A DNA stretch of 64,000 bases, from the NCBI RefSeq assembly GCF_000219725.1, contig NC_015732.1, positions 2,046,001 to 2,110,000 on the forward strand, given 5' to 3'. Numbering within the stretch: the first letter of the stretch is position 1; every line of letters begins with the position of its first letter. The notes under the pieces were generated by a model, which saw nothing but the letters and a program-made list of their open reading frames with translations, searched no databases and had not been told where the DNA came from. Source of the stretch: Gracilinema caldarium DSM 7334. GTDB lineage: Bacteria > Spirochaetota > Spirochaetia > Treponematales > Breznakiellaceae. Position numbers and translations under genes: made by a program. This document shows positions 9,374 to 18,451 of this stretch, in pieces.

Positions 9374-10683
9374 TGAATGCTAAAATTTTTCTTGTTGATG
9401 ATGAACAACCAGTACTCGATGGCTTATCAGTAATTATTACTAAATTTATACCAGAACTTACCATTTGTGGAACTGCTCGTTCAGGAAAGGTTGCTATAGA
9501 AGCAATACAACAAACCCATCCAGATATTATCATTATGGATATTCGTATGCCAGGGATGAGTGGTATAGATGTGCTTAAAGAGTTAGATCGTCTTGGTTTA
9601 GAGTGTTTAACCATTTTACTCACTGCCTATGAACGGTTTGATATTGCCCAAGAAGCCTGTGGACTGGGTGTTTATAATTATCTCGTTAAACCTGTCGAAC
9701 AGGATATCTTTATTAAAATTCTTAAAAATGCACTTCTACATATTCAAAAAAGAAAAGAACGGACAAACCAGGCTGTAAATGCACTAGAACTGTTACGGCT
9801 GGCTCGTCCCATTTTAGAGGAATCTTTTTTGTTTTATTTACTTTTAGGAGATAGTTCAAAAATACAAATAACAACCTATGCTCAAATATTTGGCTGGAAT
9901 TCATCAGAAAAGATATATGGGCATTGTGCAGTAATAGCTAGTAGACAATCATTACAATATGAGGAGTGCATTGCAATTCAAACTGAAATATCAAATCATC
10001 TCAATTGTCTTTCGGGAAAATTATTTAATACTTATATAATGCTATTTATCCCAGGAAATAATACAGAGCATACCAATACTATTTTAAAATATATTACTAA
10101 TAAATTAGTTACTATGGACCTAGTATATAATATAGGTCCACCAAAACAGTTAGCAATTGCTTCTCAATCTTTATTAGAAGCATTTTTATCTTTACCGGAT
10201 TTTCAACAAAAGAATGAACATGAAGAAACTCTTACTTTGCAACTAATAAAAAAAATGATCCAAGAAATATCATTAAAAAATTATTCAGCGACTGCATTGT
10301 TTATTGGATTACAACAAATAGTTAACCAACAGACTACCTTTACTGCGTTTTCAGACCGAAGAATATTACTTGCATTACGATTTATTGAAGCAAATTATGG
10401 AAAACAAATATCACTTGAAGATACAGCACAAGCTGTTGATTTAAGCCCAGCCTATTTGTCACGTCTTTTAGTCACCGAAACAGGCAAATCATTTATTGAA
10501 CATCTTACTAAATATCGAATGGATCGGGCTTGTAAAGAATTAGCCAAAGGCCAATATTCTATAAAGGAGATTGCTGCAATTTGTGGATATCCAGACTCGA
10601 ACTATTTTAGCAGAATTTTTAAAAAGCACATTGGCCAAACACCATCAGAATTTGCAGAACAGTGTGGGAGGATATTACTATGA
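9373..10683 (+). CDS. Response regulator with AraC-type DNA-binding domain (YesN type)
   Basis: This is the cognate transcription factor of the kinase. The N-terminal receiver domain (1-120) has the acidic pair Asp9-Asp10, the phosphorylation site Asp56 in IIIMDIRMPG, a conserved Thr in LLTAYE and Lys in YLVKPVE. A poorly conserved middle region (about 125-330) is followed by an AraC double helix-turn-helix (about 335-435), including the family signature around IAAICGYPDSNYFSRIFKKH. The start overlaps the kinase stop by one base (TAATG). The likely target is the mgl operon downstream, inferred from position only. Confidence 0.92.
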   Translation: MNAKIFLVDDEQPVLDGLSVIITKFIPELTICGTARSGKVAIEAIQQTHPDIIIMDIRMPGMSGIDVLKELDRLGLECLTILLTAYERFDIAQEACGLGVYNYLVKPVEQDIFIKILKNALLHIQKRKERTNQAVNALELLRLARPILEESFLFYLLLGDSSKIQITTYAQIFGWNSSEKIYGHCAVIASRQSLQYEECIAIQTEISNHLNCLSGKLFNTYIMLFIPGNNTEHTNTILKYITNKLVTMDLVYNIGPPKQLAIASQSLLEAFLSLPDFQQKNEHEETLTLQLIKKMIQEISLKNYSATALFIGLQQIVNQQTTFTAFSDRRILLALRFIEANYGKQISLEDTAQAVDLSPAYLSRLLVTETGKSFIEHLTKYRMDRACKELAKGQYSIKEIAAICGYPDSNYFSRIFKKHIGQTPSEFAEQCGRILL

Positions 10684-11720
10684 TTGTTAAAAAGGAACAT
10701 GTATTCTTTTTGGTTACCATACTGCTTAGTTCTTCTTTATTTCTCAATTGCCAAGGATCTAAAAAACGACAAGCTACAGATAAACCCCTTATCGGTTTCC
10801 TTATGGATTCGCTTATAGAAGAACGTTGGGCTAGAGATAGAGACATTTTTATTTCATCAGTCAAAACCTATGGGGGTAATGTTATTGTCCAGATTGGCGA
10901 AGAAAACGCTAAAACGCAAGAAGCCCAATTACAATATCTTATTGATCAGGGTGTCAATTCTTTGGTTCTTATACCCAACGACCCAGATCTTTTAACAAAG
11001 GCAGTCCAGGAGGCAAAAAAACATGGAGTGCCTGTTTTGCTCTATGAACGCCTTGTTCATAATGGTGGAGCAGACCTCTATCTTGCGTATGATGCTATAA
11101 AGGTAGGTGAATTACAGGCAGCATATATTCTAAAAACGATTAAAAACGGCCCTGTGGTTATTATTAACGGTAAAAAAAACGATCCCATTGCAGCATCCAT
11201 TCATGAAGGAATTTTTACTATCCTTAATTCAGAAATTAAAAGTGGAAGAATTACAGTAGTAGAGGATTATTGGGTTACGACAGGAAATTCAGAAGAAGTA
11301 GCTGATGCCATTGCAGGTTTAATAGATAAAAATATCCATTTTAAGGCAATTCTTGCTTATAACGATTTATACGCTGAAGCTGCAATTCGAGTTTTAACAT
11401 TAAAACGTTTAGCAAAAAAAGTTGCAGTAGCTGGTGCGGATGCGGATCTTGCAGCATGTCAGAGAATCGTAGAAGGAACCCAAACCATGACTGTCTATAA
11501 ACCCATTGAAATCATTGCTGCAAAAGCAGCAGAACTAGCCGTATATATGGCACGAAACGAGCGGGTTACGGTTCACAAAGCAATTTTTGACGGTTCTTAC
11601 CGGGTACCCTACTATCAGCTCGAACCAATTGCAGTGGATGCAACTAACTTACGGCAAACAGTCATTAAAGATGGTTTTCATCTAGAGGAAGAAGTGTACC
11701 GAAATGTGGCATTAAAATAG
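10680..11720 (+). CDS. XylF-like sugar-binding lipoprotein
   Basis: This is a periplasmic substrate-binding lipoprotein closely resembling the D-xylose-binding protein XylF: EERWARDRDIF near the N-terminus, GADADLAA and GTQTMTVYKPI near the C-terminus all match that family. The signal peptide ends in LFLNC, a spirochaete-style lipobox, so lipidation is expected. I chose the ATG at 10680 because it overlaps the regulator stop as ATGA and follows GGGAGG at 10665. No xylose ABC genes follow; the adjacent transporter is MglBAC. It may be a second sensor subunit for the kinase or a binding protein feeding MglAC. Confidence 0.85.
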   Translation: MIVKKEHVFFLVTILLSSSLFLNCQGSKKRQATDKPLIGFLMDSLIEERWARDRDIFISSVKTYGGNVIVQIGEENAKTQEAQLQYLIDQGVNSLVLIPNDPDLLTKAVQEAKKHGVPVLLYERLVHNGGADLYLAYDAIKVGELQAAYILKTIKNGPVVIINGKKNDPIAASIHEGIFTILNSEIKSGRITVVEDYWVTTGNSEEVADAIAGLIDKNIHFKAILAYNDLYAEAAIRVLTLKRLAKKVAVAGADADLAACQRIVEGTQTMTVYKPIEIIAAKAAELAVYMARNERVTVHKAIFDGSYRVPYYQLEPIAVDATNLRQTVIKDGFHLEEEVYRNVALK

Positions 11721-11816
11721 TATTATTTTGCTATATTCCATCACTTTTATGCTACACTCATATCGTTTCATATTTTATTATATAAAAAATATACAGTAAA
11801 TAGAAAAAGCTTCCTG

Positions 11817-11845
11817 TTTCGATATTTATAGTATTGGTGTATTCT
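11817..11845 (+). promoter_or_regulatory. Possible mgl promoter region
   Basis: The 174 bp before mglB are AT-rich. TATTCT (11840-11845) with a poor -35 (TTTCGA, 11817-11822) at 17 bp is the best promoter I can see, and a weak -35 would suit activation by an AraC-type regulator. No convincing operator repeat was found. Confidence 0.25.
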
Positions 11846-11894
11846 GAGAAAATGGAACTTTATGGTTCCTTATATTCTTATCAGGAGGAAAGAA

Positions 11895-12890
11895 GTGAAA
11901 AAGACGCTTGCTATCGTTTCCGCCTTACTCGTCATTGGTTCTCTGGCCTTTGCTCAGACAACCAAACAACCCAAAATTGGTGTTGCCATTTACAAATTTG
12001 ATGACACCTTTATGTCCTATGTTCGCAACGCAATACAGGATAATGCCAAGGGGAAAGCTACCATTGAAATGGTAGATTCACAGAATGCCCAACCCACCCA
12101 AAACGACCAGGTAGATTCTTTCTTATCCAAAAAAATGAATGCTATTGCCATTAACCCGGTAGATCGGACTGCAGCCGCGACAATTATTAACAAAGCAAAG
12201 GCTCGCAACATTCCTGTTGTCTTCTTTAATCGGGAACCCCTTCCTGAGGATATGAAAAAATGGGATAAGGTTTACTATGTAGGAGCTAAGGCTGAACAGT
12301 CTGGTACCATGCAGGGTGAAATTGCGGTTGATTACTGGAAGAAAAATCCCAAGGCTGATAAAAATGGCGATGGAGTTATCCAGTATATTATGCTAAAGGG
12401 TGAACCTGGACACCAGGATGCAGAGCTGCGAACCCAATATTCCATTAAAGCAGTTACCGATGCTGGCATTAAGGTAGAAAAACTTGCCGAAGATACTGCA
12501 TATTGGGACCGCCCCAAGGCCGTTGAAAAGATGAAAGCCTTCTATGCCAAATTTGGTGATAAGATTGAAATGATCTTCTGCAACAATGACGATATGGCTC
12601 TGGGTGTTATCGAAGCACTCCGCCAGGAAGGATATTTTACTGGTGATAAGTACATTCCAGTTCTTGGTGTTGATGCAACCGCTCCTGCGCTTCAGGCTCT
12701 GGAACAGGGAACCCTTTTGGGTACTGTTCTTAACGATGCTAAAAATCAGGGAAAGGCTACTTTTGATCTAGCTTATGCACTGGCTATGGGTAAGAACCCT
12801 GCAACTTCCGGCTGGAAAATTGATGACGGAAAATATGTCTGGGTACCCTATCAGAAAGTAACAAAGGATAACTACAAACAATTTAAATAA
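11895..12890 (+). CDS. mglB: Galactose/glucose-binding periplasmic protein
   Basis: MglB captures galactose and glucose for the MglAC importer and in many bacteria also serves chemotaxis. Seen: a cleavable signal peptide ending in LAFAQ; then a mature domain that follows E. coli MglB along its length, including the start PKIGVAIYKFDDTFMS, the calcium-loop residues in DKNGDGVIQ, LKGEPGHQDAE, NNDDMALG and GTVLNDAKNQGKATFDLA. I chose the GTG at 11895 because it follows AGGAGG (11883-11888) and begins a normal signal peptide; the upstream in-frame ATG at 11862 would add 11 residues and leave the ribosome site inside the gene. A hairpin follows before mglA. Confidence 0.95.
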   Translation: MKKTLAIVSALLVIGSLAFAQTTKQPKIGVAIYKFDDTFMSYVRNAIQDNAKGKATIEMVDSQNAQPTQNDQVDSFLSKKMNAIAINPVDRTAAATIINKAKARNIPVVFFNREPLPEDMKKWDKVYYVGAKAEQSGTMQGEIAVDYWKKNPKADKNGDGVIQYIMLKGEPGHQDAELRTQYSIKAVTDAGIKVEKLAEDTAYWDRPKAVEKMKAFYAKFGDKIEMIFCNNDDMALGVIEALRQEGYFTGDKYIPVLGVDATAPALQALEQGTLLGTVLNDAKNQGKATFDLAYALAMGKNPATSGWKIDDGKYVWVPYQKVTKDNYKQFK

Positions 12891-12909
12891 TTCCTTTCGC
12901 TGATATGCA

Positions 12910-12935
12910 GGGCAGTATCGATCTAGATACTGCCC
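12910..12935 (+). terminator. Intercistronic hairpin between mglB and mglA
   Basis: Perfect 10-bp arms, GGGCAGTATC (12910-12919) and its complement (12926-12935), with a 6-nt loop and a T-rich stretch downstream. A partial terminator or mRNA-stabilising hairpin after a binding-protein gene is common and raises its output over the membrane components. Confidence 0.7.
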
Positions 12936-12960
12936 TTATATTAATTTTTGGAGGAAAGTT

Positions 12961-14475
12961 GTGGGGGACAATCAATACGTCCTAGAAATACGGCATATGT
13001 CAAAATCTTTTCCCGGCGTCCGTGCACTAGACGACGTATCTATTCAGATTAAACCAGGCACGGTTCATGCTTTAATGGGAGAAAATGGTGCGGGAAAATC
13101 GACCTTAATGAAATGCCTGTTTGGTATTTATGAACCCGATTCTGGTGAAATAATCTTAGAAGGGAAACCCGTACGTTTTGCTAATTCTCGACAGGCCCTT
13201 GATGCAGGTATTTCTATGATTCATCAGGAGTTGTTACCAATTCCATATCGGAGTGTTATGGAAAACCTCTGGTTGGGTCGATATCCGCAACGTTCATTGG
13301 GTCCTTTCAAATTCGTAGATCATAAAAAAATGTATCAGGACACGGTAGAGTTGTTTAAAGAGCTCAAGATGGATATTAATCCTAAGGTTTGGGTTCGGGA
13401 ACTATCCGTATCAAAGGTTCAATCCATAGAAATTGCAAAGGCTGTTTCTTATAACGCAAAGGTGATTATAATGGATGAACCTACATCATCTCTAACCGAA
13501 AATGAAGTAGAACACCTCTTTGAAATCATTCGTCGGCTTCGAAATTCAGGAGTTGCGATTATATATATTTCCCATAAAATGGAAGAAATATTGCAAATTT
13601 CAGATGATGTATCTATCATGCGTGATGGTCGTCATGTTGGAACCTACCCGGCTAAAGAATTAACCACCGATCAGATTATTAAATACATGGTTGGGCGGGA
13701 CCTGTCACACCGATTCCCGCCACGGGAAAACGTACCAGGAGAGGTTATTCTGGAAGTAAAGAACCTTACATCCGCTGAAAATCATTCTTTTAAGGATGTG
13801 AGCTTTTCCGTCCGGCGCGGTGAAATTTTCGGGATTGGCGGTTTGGTTGGCGCAAAGCGGACTGAACTGGTCGAATCCATATTTGGATTGCGCCCCATAG
13901 TTTCCGGGCAGATTCTTATTAACAGCAAAGAGGTCTCCATTACTAGTCCTTCCAGGGCAAAGGAATACAAAATGGCCTTGCTTACCGAAGAGCGCCGGGC
14001 TACCGGAATTGTACCTATGCTCTCGGTAAAAGAAAATATGCTTTTAGCGAATCTACGTCGCTACATTGGCAGGCTTGGTCTTTTAAATGAAAAACAGGGC
14101 GAAGCGGATGCTCGAGAAAAGATCAATGCGCTCCGGGTAAAAACACCGGGTACCAAAAACAGGATTCGAGACCTTTCCGGTGGTAACCAACAAAAGGTCC
14201 TATTTGCCCGCTGGCTTCTTACCGATCCAGATATTCTGCTTCTTGACGAACCTACCCGAGGTATCGATGTAGGAGCAAAATATGAAATTTATTCAATCAT
14301 TGCAGATTTAGCAAAACGAGGGAAGAGTATCATTATGATATCTTCAGAAATGCCAGAGCTTCTTGGAATGTCAGACAGAATTATGGTCATGTGTGATGGG
14401 AGAGTAACAGGCATTCTTGATGGCAAAACTGCAACCCAGGAAGAAATAATGCGCTTAGCCGCAAAATTTTTATAA
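12961..14475 (+). CDS. mglA: Galactose/glucose ABC importer ATP-binding protein
   Basis: This is a cytoplasmic double ATPase of the sugar (CUT2) ABC importer family, 504 residues, the normal length for MglA/RbsA. The first nucleotide-binding domain has Walker A GENGAGKST near residues 40-48, signature LSVSKVQ and Walker B VIIMDEPTSSL. The second has a degenerate Walker A (GLVGAKRTEL) but an intact signature LSGGNQQ and DILLLDEPTRGIDVGA, the usual asymmetry in this family. The start is GTG preceded by GGAGG. It works with MglB and MglC; mglC starts 14 bp downstream. Confidence 0.96.
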   Translation: MGDNQYVLEIRHMSKSFPGVRALDDVSIQIKPGTVHALMGENGAGKSTLMKCLFGIYEPDSGEIILEGKPVRFANSRQALDAGISMIHQELLPIPYRSVMENLWLGRYPQRSLGPFKFVDHKKMYQDTVELFKELKMDINPKVWVRELSVSKVQSIEIAKAVSYNAKVIIMDEPTSSLTENEVEHLFEIIRRLRNSGVAIIYISHKMEEILQISDDVSIMRDGRHVGTYPAKELTTDQIIKYMVGRDLSHRFPPRENVPGEVILEVKNLTSAENHSFKDVSFSVRRGEIFGIGGLVGAKRTELVESIFGLRPIVSGQILINSKEVSITSPSRAKEYKMALLTEERRATGIVPMLSVKENMLLANLRRYIGRLGLLNEKQGEADAREKINALRVKTPGTKNRIRDLSGGNQQKVLFARWLLTDPDILLLDEPTRGIDVGAKYEIYSIIADLAKRGKSIIMISSEMPELLGMSDRIMVMCDGRVTGILDGKTATQEEIMRLAAKFL

Positions 14476-14489
14476 TCGGAGAATCAGAT

Positions 14490-15533
14490 ATGAGTGCATC
14501 TAACAGCAAAAGCGACAAACCTTTTAACACCAAAATTTTTTCGTCCTTCAGTTTGCAATATGCAATTTATTTTGTGTTCCTTTTACTGGTGATCGGTATT
14601 ACCATCAAAGAACCAGCTTTTCTTTCCATAGAAAATTTCAGAAACATCCTTTCCATGTCCGCGACACGAATCATTATTGCTATGGGCGTCGGTGGAATCC
14701 TGATTACCGGCGGTACGGATCTTTCTGCCGGCCGACAGGTCGGGCTCGCGGCGGTTCTTTCAGCCAGTCTTCTGCAAGCCCTGGATTATCCCCGAAGAAT
14801 GTATGTAGATTTGCCACAACTACCGCTCTGGCTCCCTATTATACTGGCCATGGTGGTTTGTGCTCTCATCGGCCTAGTAAACGGCCTTATTGTAGCTAAG
14901 TTAAAGGTACCACCCTTTATTGCAACATTGGGTACCATGGTTGCAGTGTACGGGCTCAACTCCCTCTACTTTGACCGGCCGCCCTATGGGGCCCAACCCA
15001 TCGGCGGGCTCGACAAACGATTCACCAACCTTGGTTCTGGCTATATCGGGCTCGATGGTACCTATTCCTTGCCCTATATCGTACTGATAGCAGTCCTGGT
15101 AGCCCTCTTTGTCTGGATACTGCATAACAAGACCACCTTTGGTAAAAACATTTATGCTATTGGCGGTAACCCTGAGGCTGCAAAAGTGTCCGGTGTTAAT
15201 GTAGTCCGTAATTTGCTCATTGTGTATACACTGGCTGGTGCTCTATACGGGTTGGGTGGGGCCCTGGAAGCAGCCCGGACTGGTGGTGCCACCAATAATT
15301 ATGGTAACGGGTACGAACTCGATGCCATCGCAGCCTGCGTCGTCGGAGGTGTATCAACCTCTGGTGGTATCGGTACTGTTCCTGGTATGGTGGTTGGTGT
15401 GCTTATCTTTTCTGTTATTAACTACGGATTAACATTCATCAACATGTCACCATATTGGCAGCAGATTGTTAAGGGTGCTATCATTATTGCGGCAGTAGCA
15501 ATCGATATCCGTAAATATTTAAATAAACGTTAA
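14490..15533 (+). CDS. mglC: Galactose/glucose ABC importer permease
   Basis: This is an inner-membrane permease of the BPD_transp_2 family with about 8-10 predicted membrane segments over 347 residues. Characteristic sequence includes GGTDLSAGRQVGL near residue 72, the conserved cytoplasmic loop GKNIYAIGGNPEAAKVSGV, and GGVSTSGGIGTVPG near the C-terminus. It follows mglA by 14 bp with a GGAGAATC ribosome site and ends just before a strong intrinsic terminator, closing the operon. Confidence 0.95.
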   Translation: MSASNSKSDKPFNTKIFSSFSLQYAIYFVFLLLVIGITIKEPAFLSIENFRNILSMSATRIIIAMGVGGILITGGTDLSAGRQVGLAAVLSASLLQALDYPRRMYVDLPQLPLWLPIILAMVVCALIGLVNGLIVAKLKVPPFIATLGTMVAVYGLNSLYFDRPPYGAQPIGGLDKRFTNLGSGYIGLDGTYSLPYIVLIAVLVALFVWILHNKTTFGKNIYAIGGNPEAAKVSGVNVVRNLLIVYTLAGALYGLGGALEAARTGGATNNYGNGYELDAIAACVVGGVSTSGGIGTVPGMVVGVLIFSVINYGLTFINMSPYWQQIVKGAIIIAAVAIDIRKYLNKR

Positions 15534-15546
15534 CAATGACAACTCT

Positions 15547-15579
15547 ACAGGGTCCTTATTCCTCCGGGACCCTGTTTTT
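15547..15579 (+). terminator. Intrinsic terminator of the mgl operon
   Basis: Nine-bp arms ACAGGGTCC (15547-15555) and GGACCCTGT (15567-15575), followed by a T-run. It lies 14 bp after the mglC stop. Confidence 0.85.
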
Positions 15580-15595
15580 AAATAAAAGATAATAA

Positions 15596-15622
15596 TTGTC
15601 TTCTGTTATTCTATGATATACT
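15596..15622 (+). promoter_or_regulatory. Predicted leaderless promoter of the M20 peptidase pseudogene
   Basis: TATACT (15617-15622) lies six bases before the ATG at 15629; an upstream TTGTCT (15596-15601) is spaced 15 bp, shorter than ideal. No Shine-Dalgarno sequence is present. The same geometry recurs at six other genes in the window. Confidence 0.45.
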
Positions 15623-15628
15623 CAGTCT

Positions 15629-16858
15629 ATGAACACCACACTATTTAAAACATCAATTCACCGATTTTGTAAAGCAATCACTATCGATACCAGCTGGCCA
15701 GAGCAGGCAGACCATGACCCGCAGGAAAAAGAACGAGCAGAAAGAGCACTTAGTTCATTCCAGAATTTTTTAGTTACCGCTTTTCAGGCTTTTCATCGAG
15801 TAGCCGAGCGGACAGTTTTAAGTCCTTATAGCGTTATATACCGTTGGCCAGGAAAACAAGAAAGTCGGAAAACACATAAACCGGTACTTTTGCTTGCACA
15901 TTACGACGTCGTACCGGCCGACAGGGAATTCTGGACCACCGTCCCCTTTGGTGCAGAAATAAGGGAAGACTTTATTTACGGCCGGGGCACCCTTGGCACT
16001 AAAAACACTTTGACATGTGCTATGGAAGTGGCAGAATTTCTGGTTAGCGAGGGTTTTGCTCCGGATCGGGATATCTGGTTTGCATTCGGAGGGGATGAAG
16101 AGCGTTCCGGTGCATGCGGGGCCCAGAAAGCGGCAGCCTGGTTTGCAGAACAAAAGCTTCATTTTTCTTGGACTTTAGATGAAGGCAGTATTGTTGCCTT
16201 GGACCAGATACCCGGAGTATCAAAACCACTTACCCTCATCGGAGTGGAAGAAAAAGGCTTTTTAGATATAGAACTGATGGTACAGCAAAATCCGGGTCAT
16301 GCATTGAGACCAGCAGAGCGGCAGGCTGTGGCACTATATTGGCCGAGGCATTGGTTCGGCTTTCACACAAGCCGTTCCCCTACAGGCTCATCTCATCGGT
16401 GGAACGTTTCTTTATGGACCTTGCCCCTATAATAGAAAAAAAACAGCCAAACAAAGGCTCCAAGCCTTTGTACTTGGTCACCCTCGGCAATTAGGCCCTT
16501 TCTTTTTCACCCTAGCAGGCACGAGCCCTGCTACCCGTGCCTTTCTTAGAACAACCCTAGTGCCAATAACCCTGTCCTTGCAGACCGGGAAACAGCTGTT
16601 GAAGAAGGCCCAGGATGGCCACAACTAACCCAAGCCCTTGCATCAACCTTTCCCCAGGCAGTCCCCCTACCCTTCCTCGTAACAGCCACAACCGACTCGC
16701 GCTATTATGCGGACCTCTGCCAGGCGGTGTACCGCTTTGGGCCCATGGAACTACTGCCGGAAGAGGTGAACCGTATTCATGGTCATGATGAACGGATATC
16801 GCTCGATAATCTGTATCGGGGTATCGATTTTTATAAACAACTCATTGAACAAATATAA
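15629..16858 (+). pseudogene. M20-family peptidase, disrupted
   Basis: These are remains of a zinc-dependent M20 peptidase (carboxypeptidase/deacylase class). The first ~225 codons are intact and carry the metal ligand motif LLAHYDVVP, YGRGTLGTKN and GGDEERSG. After NPGHA near 16300 homology passes to another frame (ILAEALVRLSHKPFPYR, from about 16336), then to further frames, and returns to the original frame for a typical C-terminus (TDSRYYADLC, IHGHDERISLDNL, ending at 16858). The middle part seems shortened too: I do not see the segment normally following the dimerisation domain. At least two frameshifts plus an internal deletion are needed, so a working enzyme is unlikely. Confidence 0.85.
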
Positions 16859-17174
16859 ATATAATAGAACATACAAAGCATTATTGATGCACTGTTTCTT
16901 AAACAAAAATATCTATTTATTGCGCTACATATTTTTTACATCACCCTATTAAGCTTTATCAGAGTATAGAATGGCTCGTTCAGATAAGTATTTTTTTAGT
17001 TCCCCACGGGTTTCGTAATGCTTCATGCAAAAAAGATAGAAAAACATCCAGAGAAATCCCTAAGTTATCATGATGATAAACAGATTCGCCAGCATCTTGC
17101 AATGCAAGAAAAACCTGTGAATACGCTACACGGGAGTTCAACCCTTCATACTGGTGGTACAACCCAAATTAATG

Positions 17175-17501
17175 ATAGTGCTGCGAAAAGAAAAGCCCTT
17201 CTTTGGTTCATTTTCTGCGTACACCTTGCGATGGATATTGTCTTTATCACCGCCCGTTCCCCGGAACTTTCAGACCGGATGGCGTATTACCCGGCAGACT
17301 ACAGTACTCGCCTTTGATTTTGGGGATGGCTTTTCCAATATGCTCTTCCCCACTAACGCACTGCTCCTTATCGCCCTGTCTTTTACTGTAGTAAGCTACC
17401 CAAAATGGATTGCCTGGACATGGAAGCTTCAGCTCATAATCCTCGCGGTCACTTCAGCATTCTTAGCCCTGGCAGTGGCAATCCATTTTGGCCCCTTTTA
17501 A
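17175..17501 (+). pseudogene. C-terminal remnant of a YfcC-type membrane transporter
   Basis: About 70 codons ending at 17501 encode RQTTVLAFDFGDGFSNM, LFPTN, SYPKW and two hydrophobic segments, which resemble the C-terminus of YfcC/DcuC-like transporters (QFGDG..N...PT pattern). A preceding membrane segment (KALLWFIFCVHLAMDI) is in another frame, with a shift near 17260. The rest of the gene, usually about 450 residues, is absent. Next to the broken M20 peptidase this suggests decay of a peptide or amino-acid use operon. The stretch 16860-17170 has no other recognisable content. The remnant overlaps the end of the convergent DGC gene by four bases. Confidence 0.6.
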
Positions 17502-17899
17502 TTCTGCAAAATTTTTACAGAATCAGCGTTTACCTTTTCTGCTATTCTGGTTGAGATGTCTTCGATGAGATCCCCTGTAATGGGGGTCTTGCCCTTTTCG
17601 ACACCGAAATCGGTCATAACATAGTGATCATAGGGTATTCCGTTTTTTTCAAAAATCTTTGCACCGCAGGCCACCTTACAACCGTCCAGTACAATATTGT
17701 TAGTGGCGCTTCGTGCAGATTGTATAAACCCCGAAAGATCAGCACCCATAGCAGCCAGGCACGTGCTGGCTCCTACCTTATCCCGGTTCAGAGTCCGCAT
17801 TACCTGATCTGCCAAGAGACCCGTATTTGCAGCACCTGAACAGGCATACAATAAAGTTACTTTTTCATCTCCTCCGCAGCAACATCCAGCCATTTCCAT
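17498..17899 (-). CDS. DGC-domain (putative zinc-binding) protein
   Basis: This is a 133-residue cysteine-rich protein of the DGC family (PF08859), whose members carry a DGC motif and are predicted to bind zinc; the biochemical role is not established. Seen: N-terminal GCCCGG; YACSGAANTG; a central CLAAMGADLSGF; LDGCKVACG holding the family motif; and a conserved Asp-rich tail. The ribosome site AAGGAG precedes the start. It lies 15 bp downstream of two half-permease genes on the same strand, so a role in handling a metal or sulfur species moved by that permease is plausible but inferred. Confidence 0.8.
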   Translation of the reverse strand: MEMAGCCCGGDEKVTLLYACSGAANTGLLADQVMRTLNRDKVGASTCLAAMGADLSGFIQSARSATNNIVLDGCKVACGAKIFEKNGIPYDHYVMTDFGVEKGKTPITGDLIEDISTRIAEKVNADSVKILQN

Positions 17900-17914
17900 G
17901 TACTCCTTTGTTTG

Positions 17915-18451
17915 TTAAGCTATATTTTGCGCCTGCTCATAGAGGCGATTAATTTCTTGTTTAGGCAAGATTGTAAAAATTGACCAGGAAATAAGTACAA
18001 TACCCACCACATCGATAGCAAGCCGAGAGAGGGCAAAACGATTTCCCAGGGATGCTATTTCGAAGAGCAACATTGGAATTTTTGTTGTAGACCATGCACC
18101 TATAAAGATAAGAATGTTGGAAAAACGTGCACCCTTTTTCATAAGAACTGCAGCAAAGGGAAATGCACCATAGAGGGGCCCTGCGGCAAAAGAGCCTAAC
18201 AGAAAGGCGAGTATGGGCCCTTTCAAACCGGAGCCTTCTCCCATCAATGTAATCATCTGTTCCCGGGGAACCCACACATCTAAAAGCCCCAGCAGAATAA
18301 ATATAGGAGGAATTACCAGTAACATTGTTTTTATCTGAAGAGCAAGCGAATCAACAGCCTTATCCCTCCATACTGGAAAAAGAACCAGAAAGACAAGAAA
18401 AAACAAGGACACGAGCATAGCAGGACTATATCGTTGTAAGATCTTTTTCAT
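17915..18451 (-). CDS. Half-size permease of the ArsP_1/DUF318 family (second half)
   Basis: This is a membrane protein of 178 residues with about five hydrophobic segments. It corresponds to one half of the permease family PF03773, whose usual members are about 300-350 residues with two similar halves. Seen: GEGSGLKGPILAFLLGSFA, then AFPFAAVLMKKGA and an E..SLGNRF segment, which parallel the motifs of the upstream partner. I chose the ATG at 18451, which overlaps the partner's stop as ATGA. The substrate is unknown; members of the family move arsenicals or other metal species. Confidence 0.75.
   Translation of the reverse strand: MKKILQRYSPAMLVSLFFLVFLVLFPVWRDKAVDSLALQIKTMLLVIPPIFILLGLLDVWVPREQMITLMGEGSGLKGPILAFLLGSFAAGPLYGAFPFAAVLMKKGARFSNILIFIGAWSTTKIPMLLFEIASLGNRFALSRLAIDVVGIVLISWSIFTILPKQEINRLYEQAQNIA

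Noticed and set aside
11862-11894. Upstream ATG start for mglB
   Set aside because: The 11 extra residues contain the AGGAGG ribosome site, and the GTG at 11895 begins a normal signal peptide.
17018-17317. Intact small membrane protein gene
   Set aside because: Only one hydrophobic segment is protein-like and it aligns with the frameshifted transporter remnant; the N-terminal part has low-complexity, non-conserved sequence.
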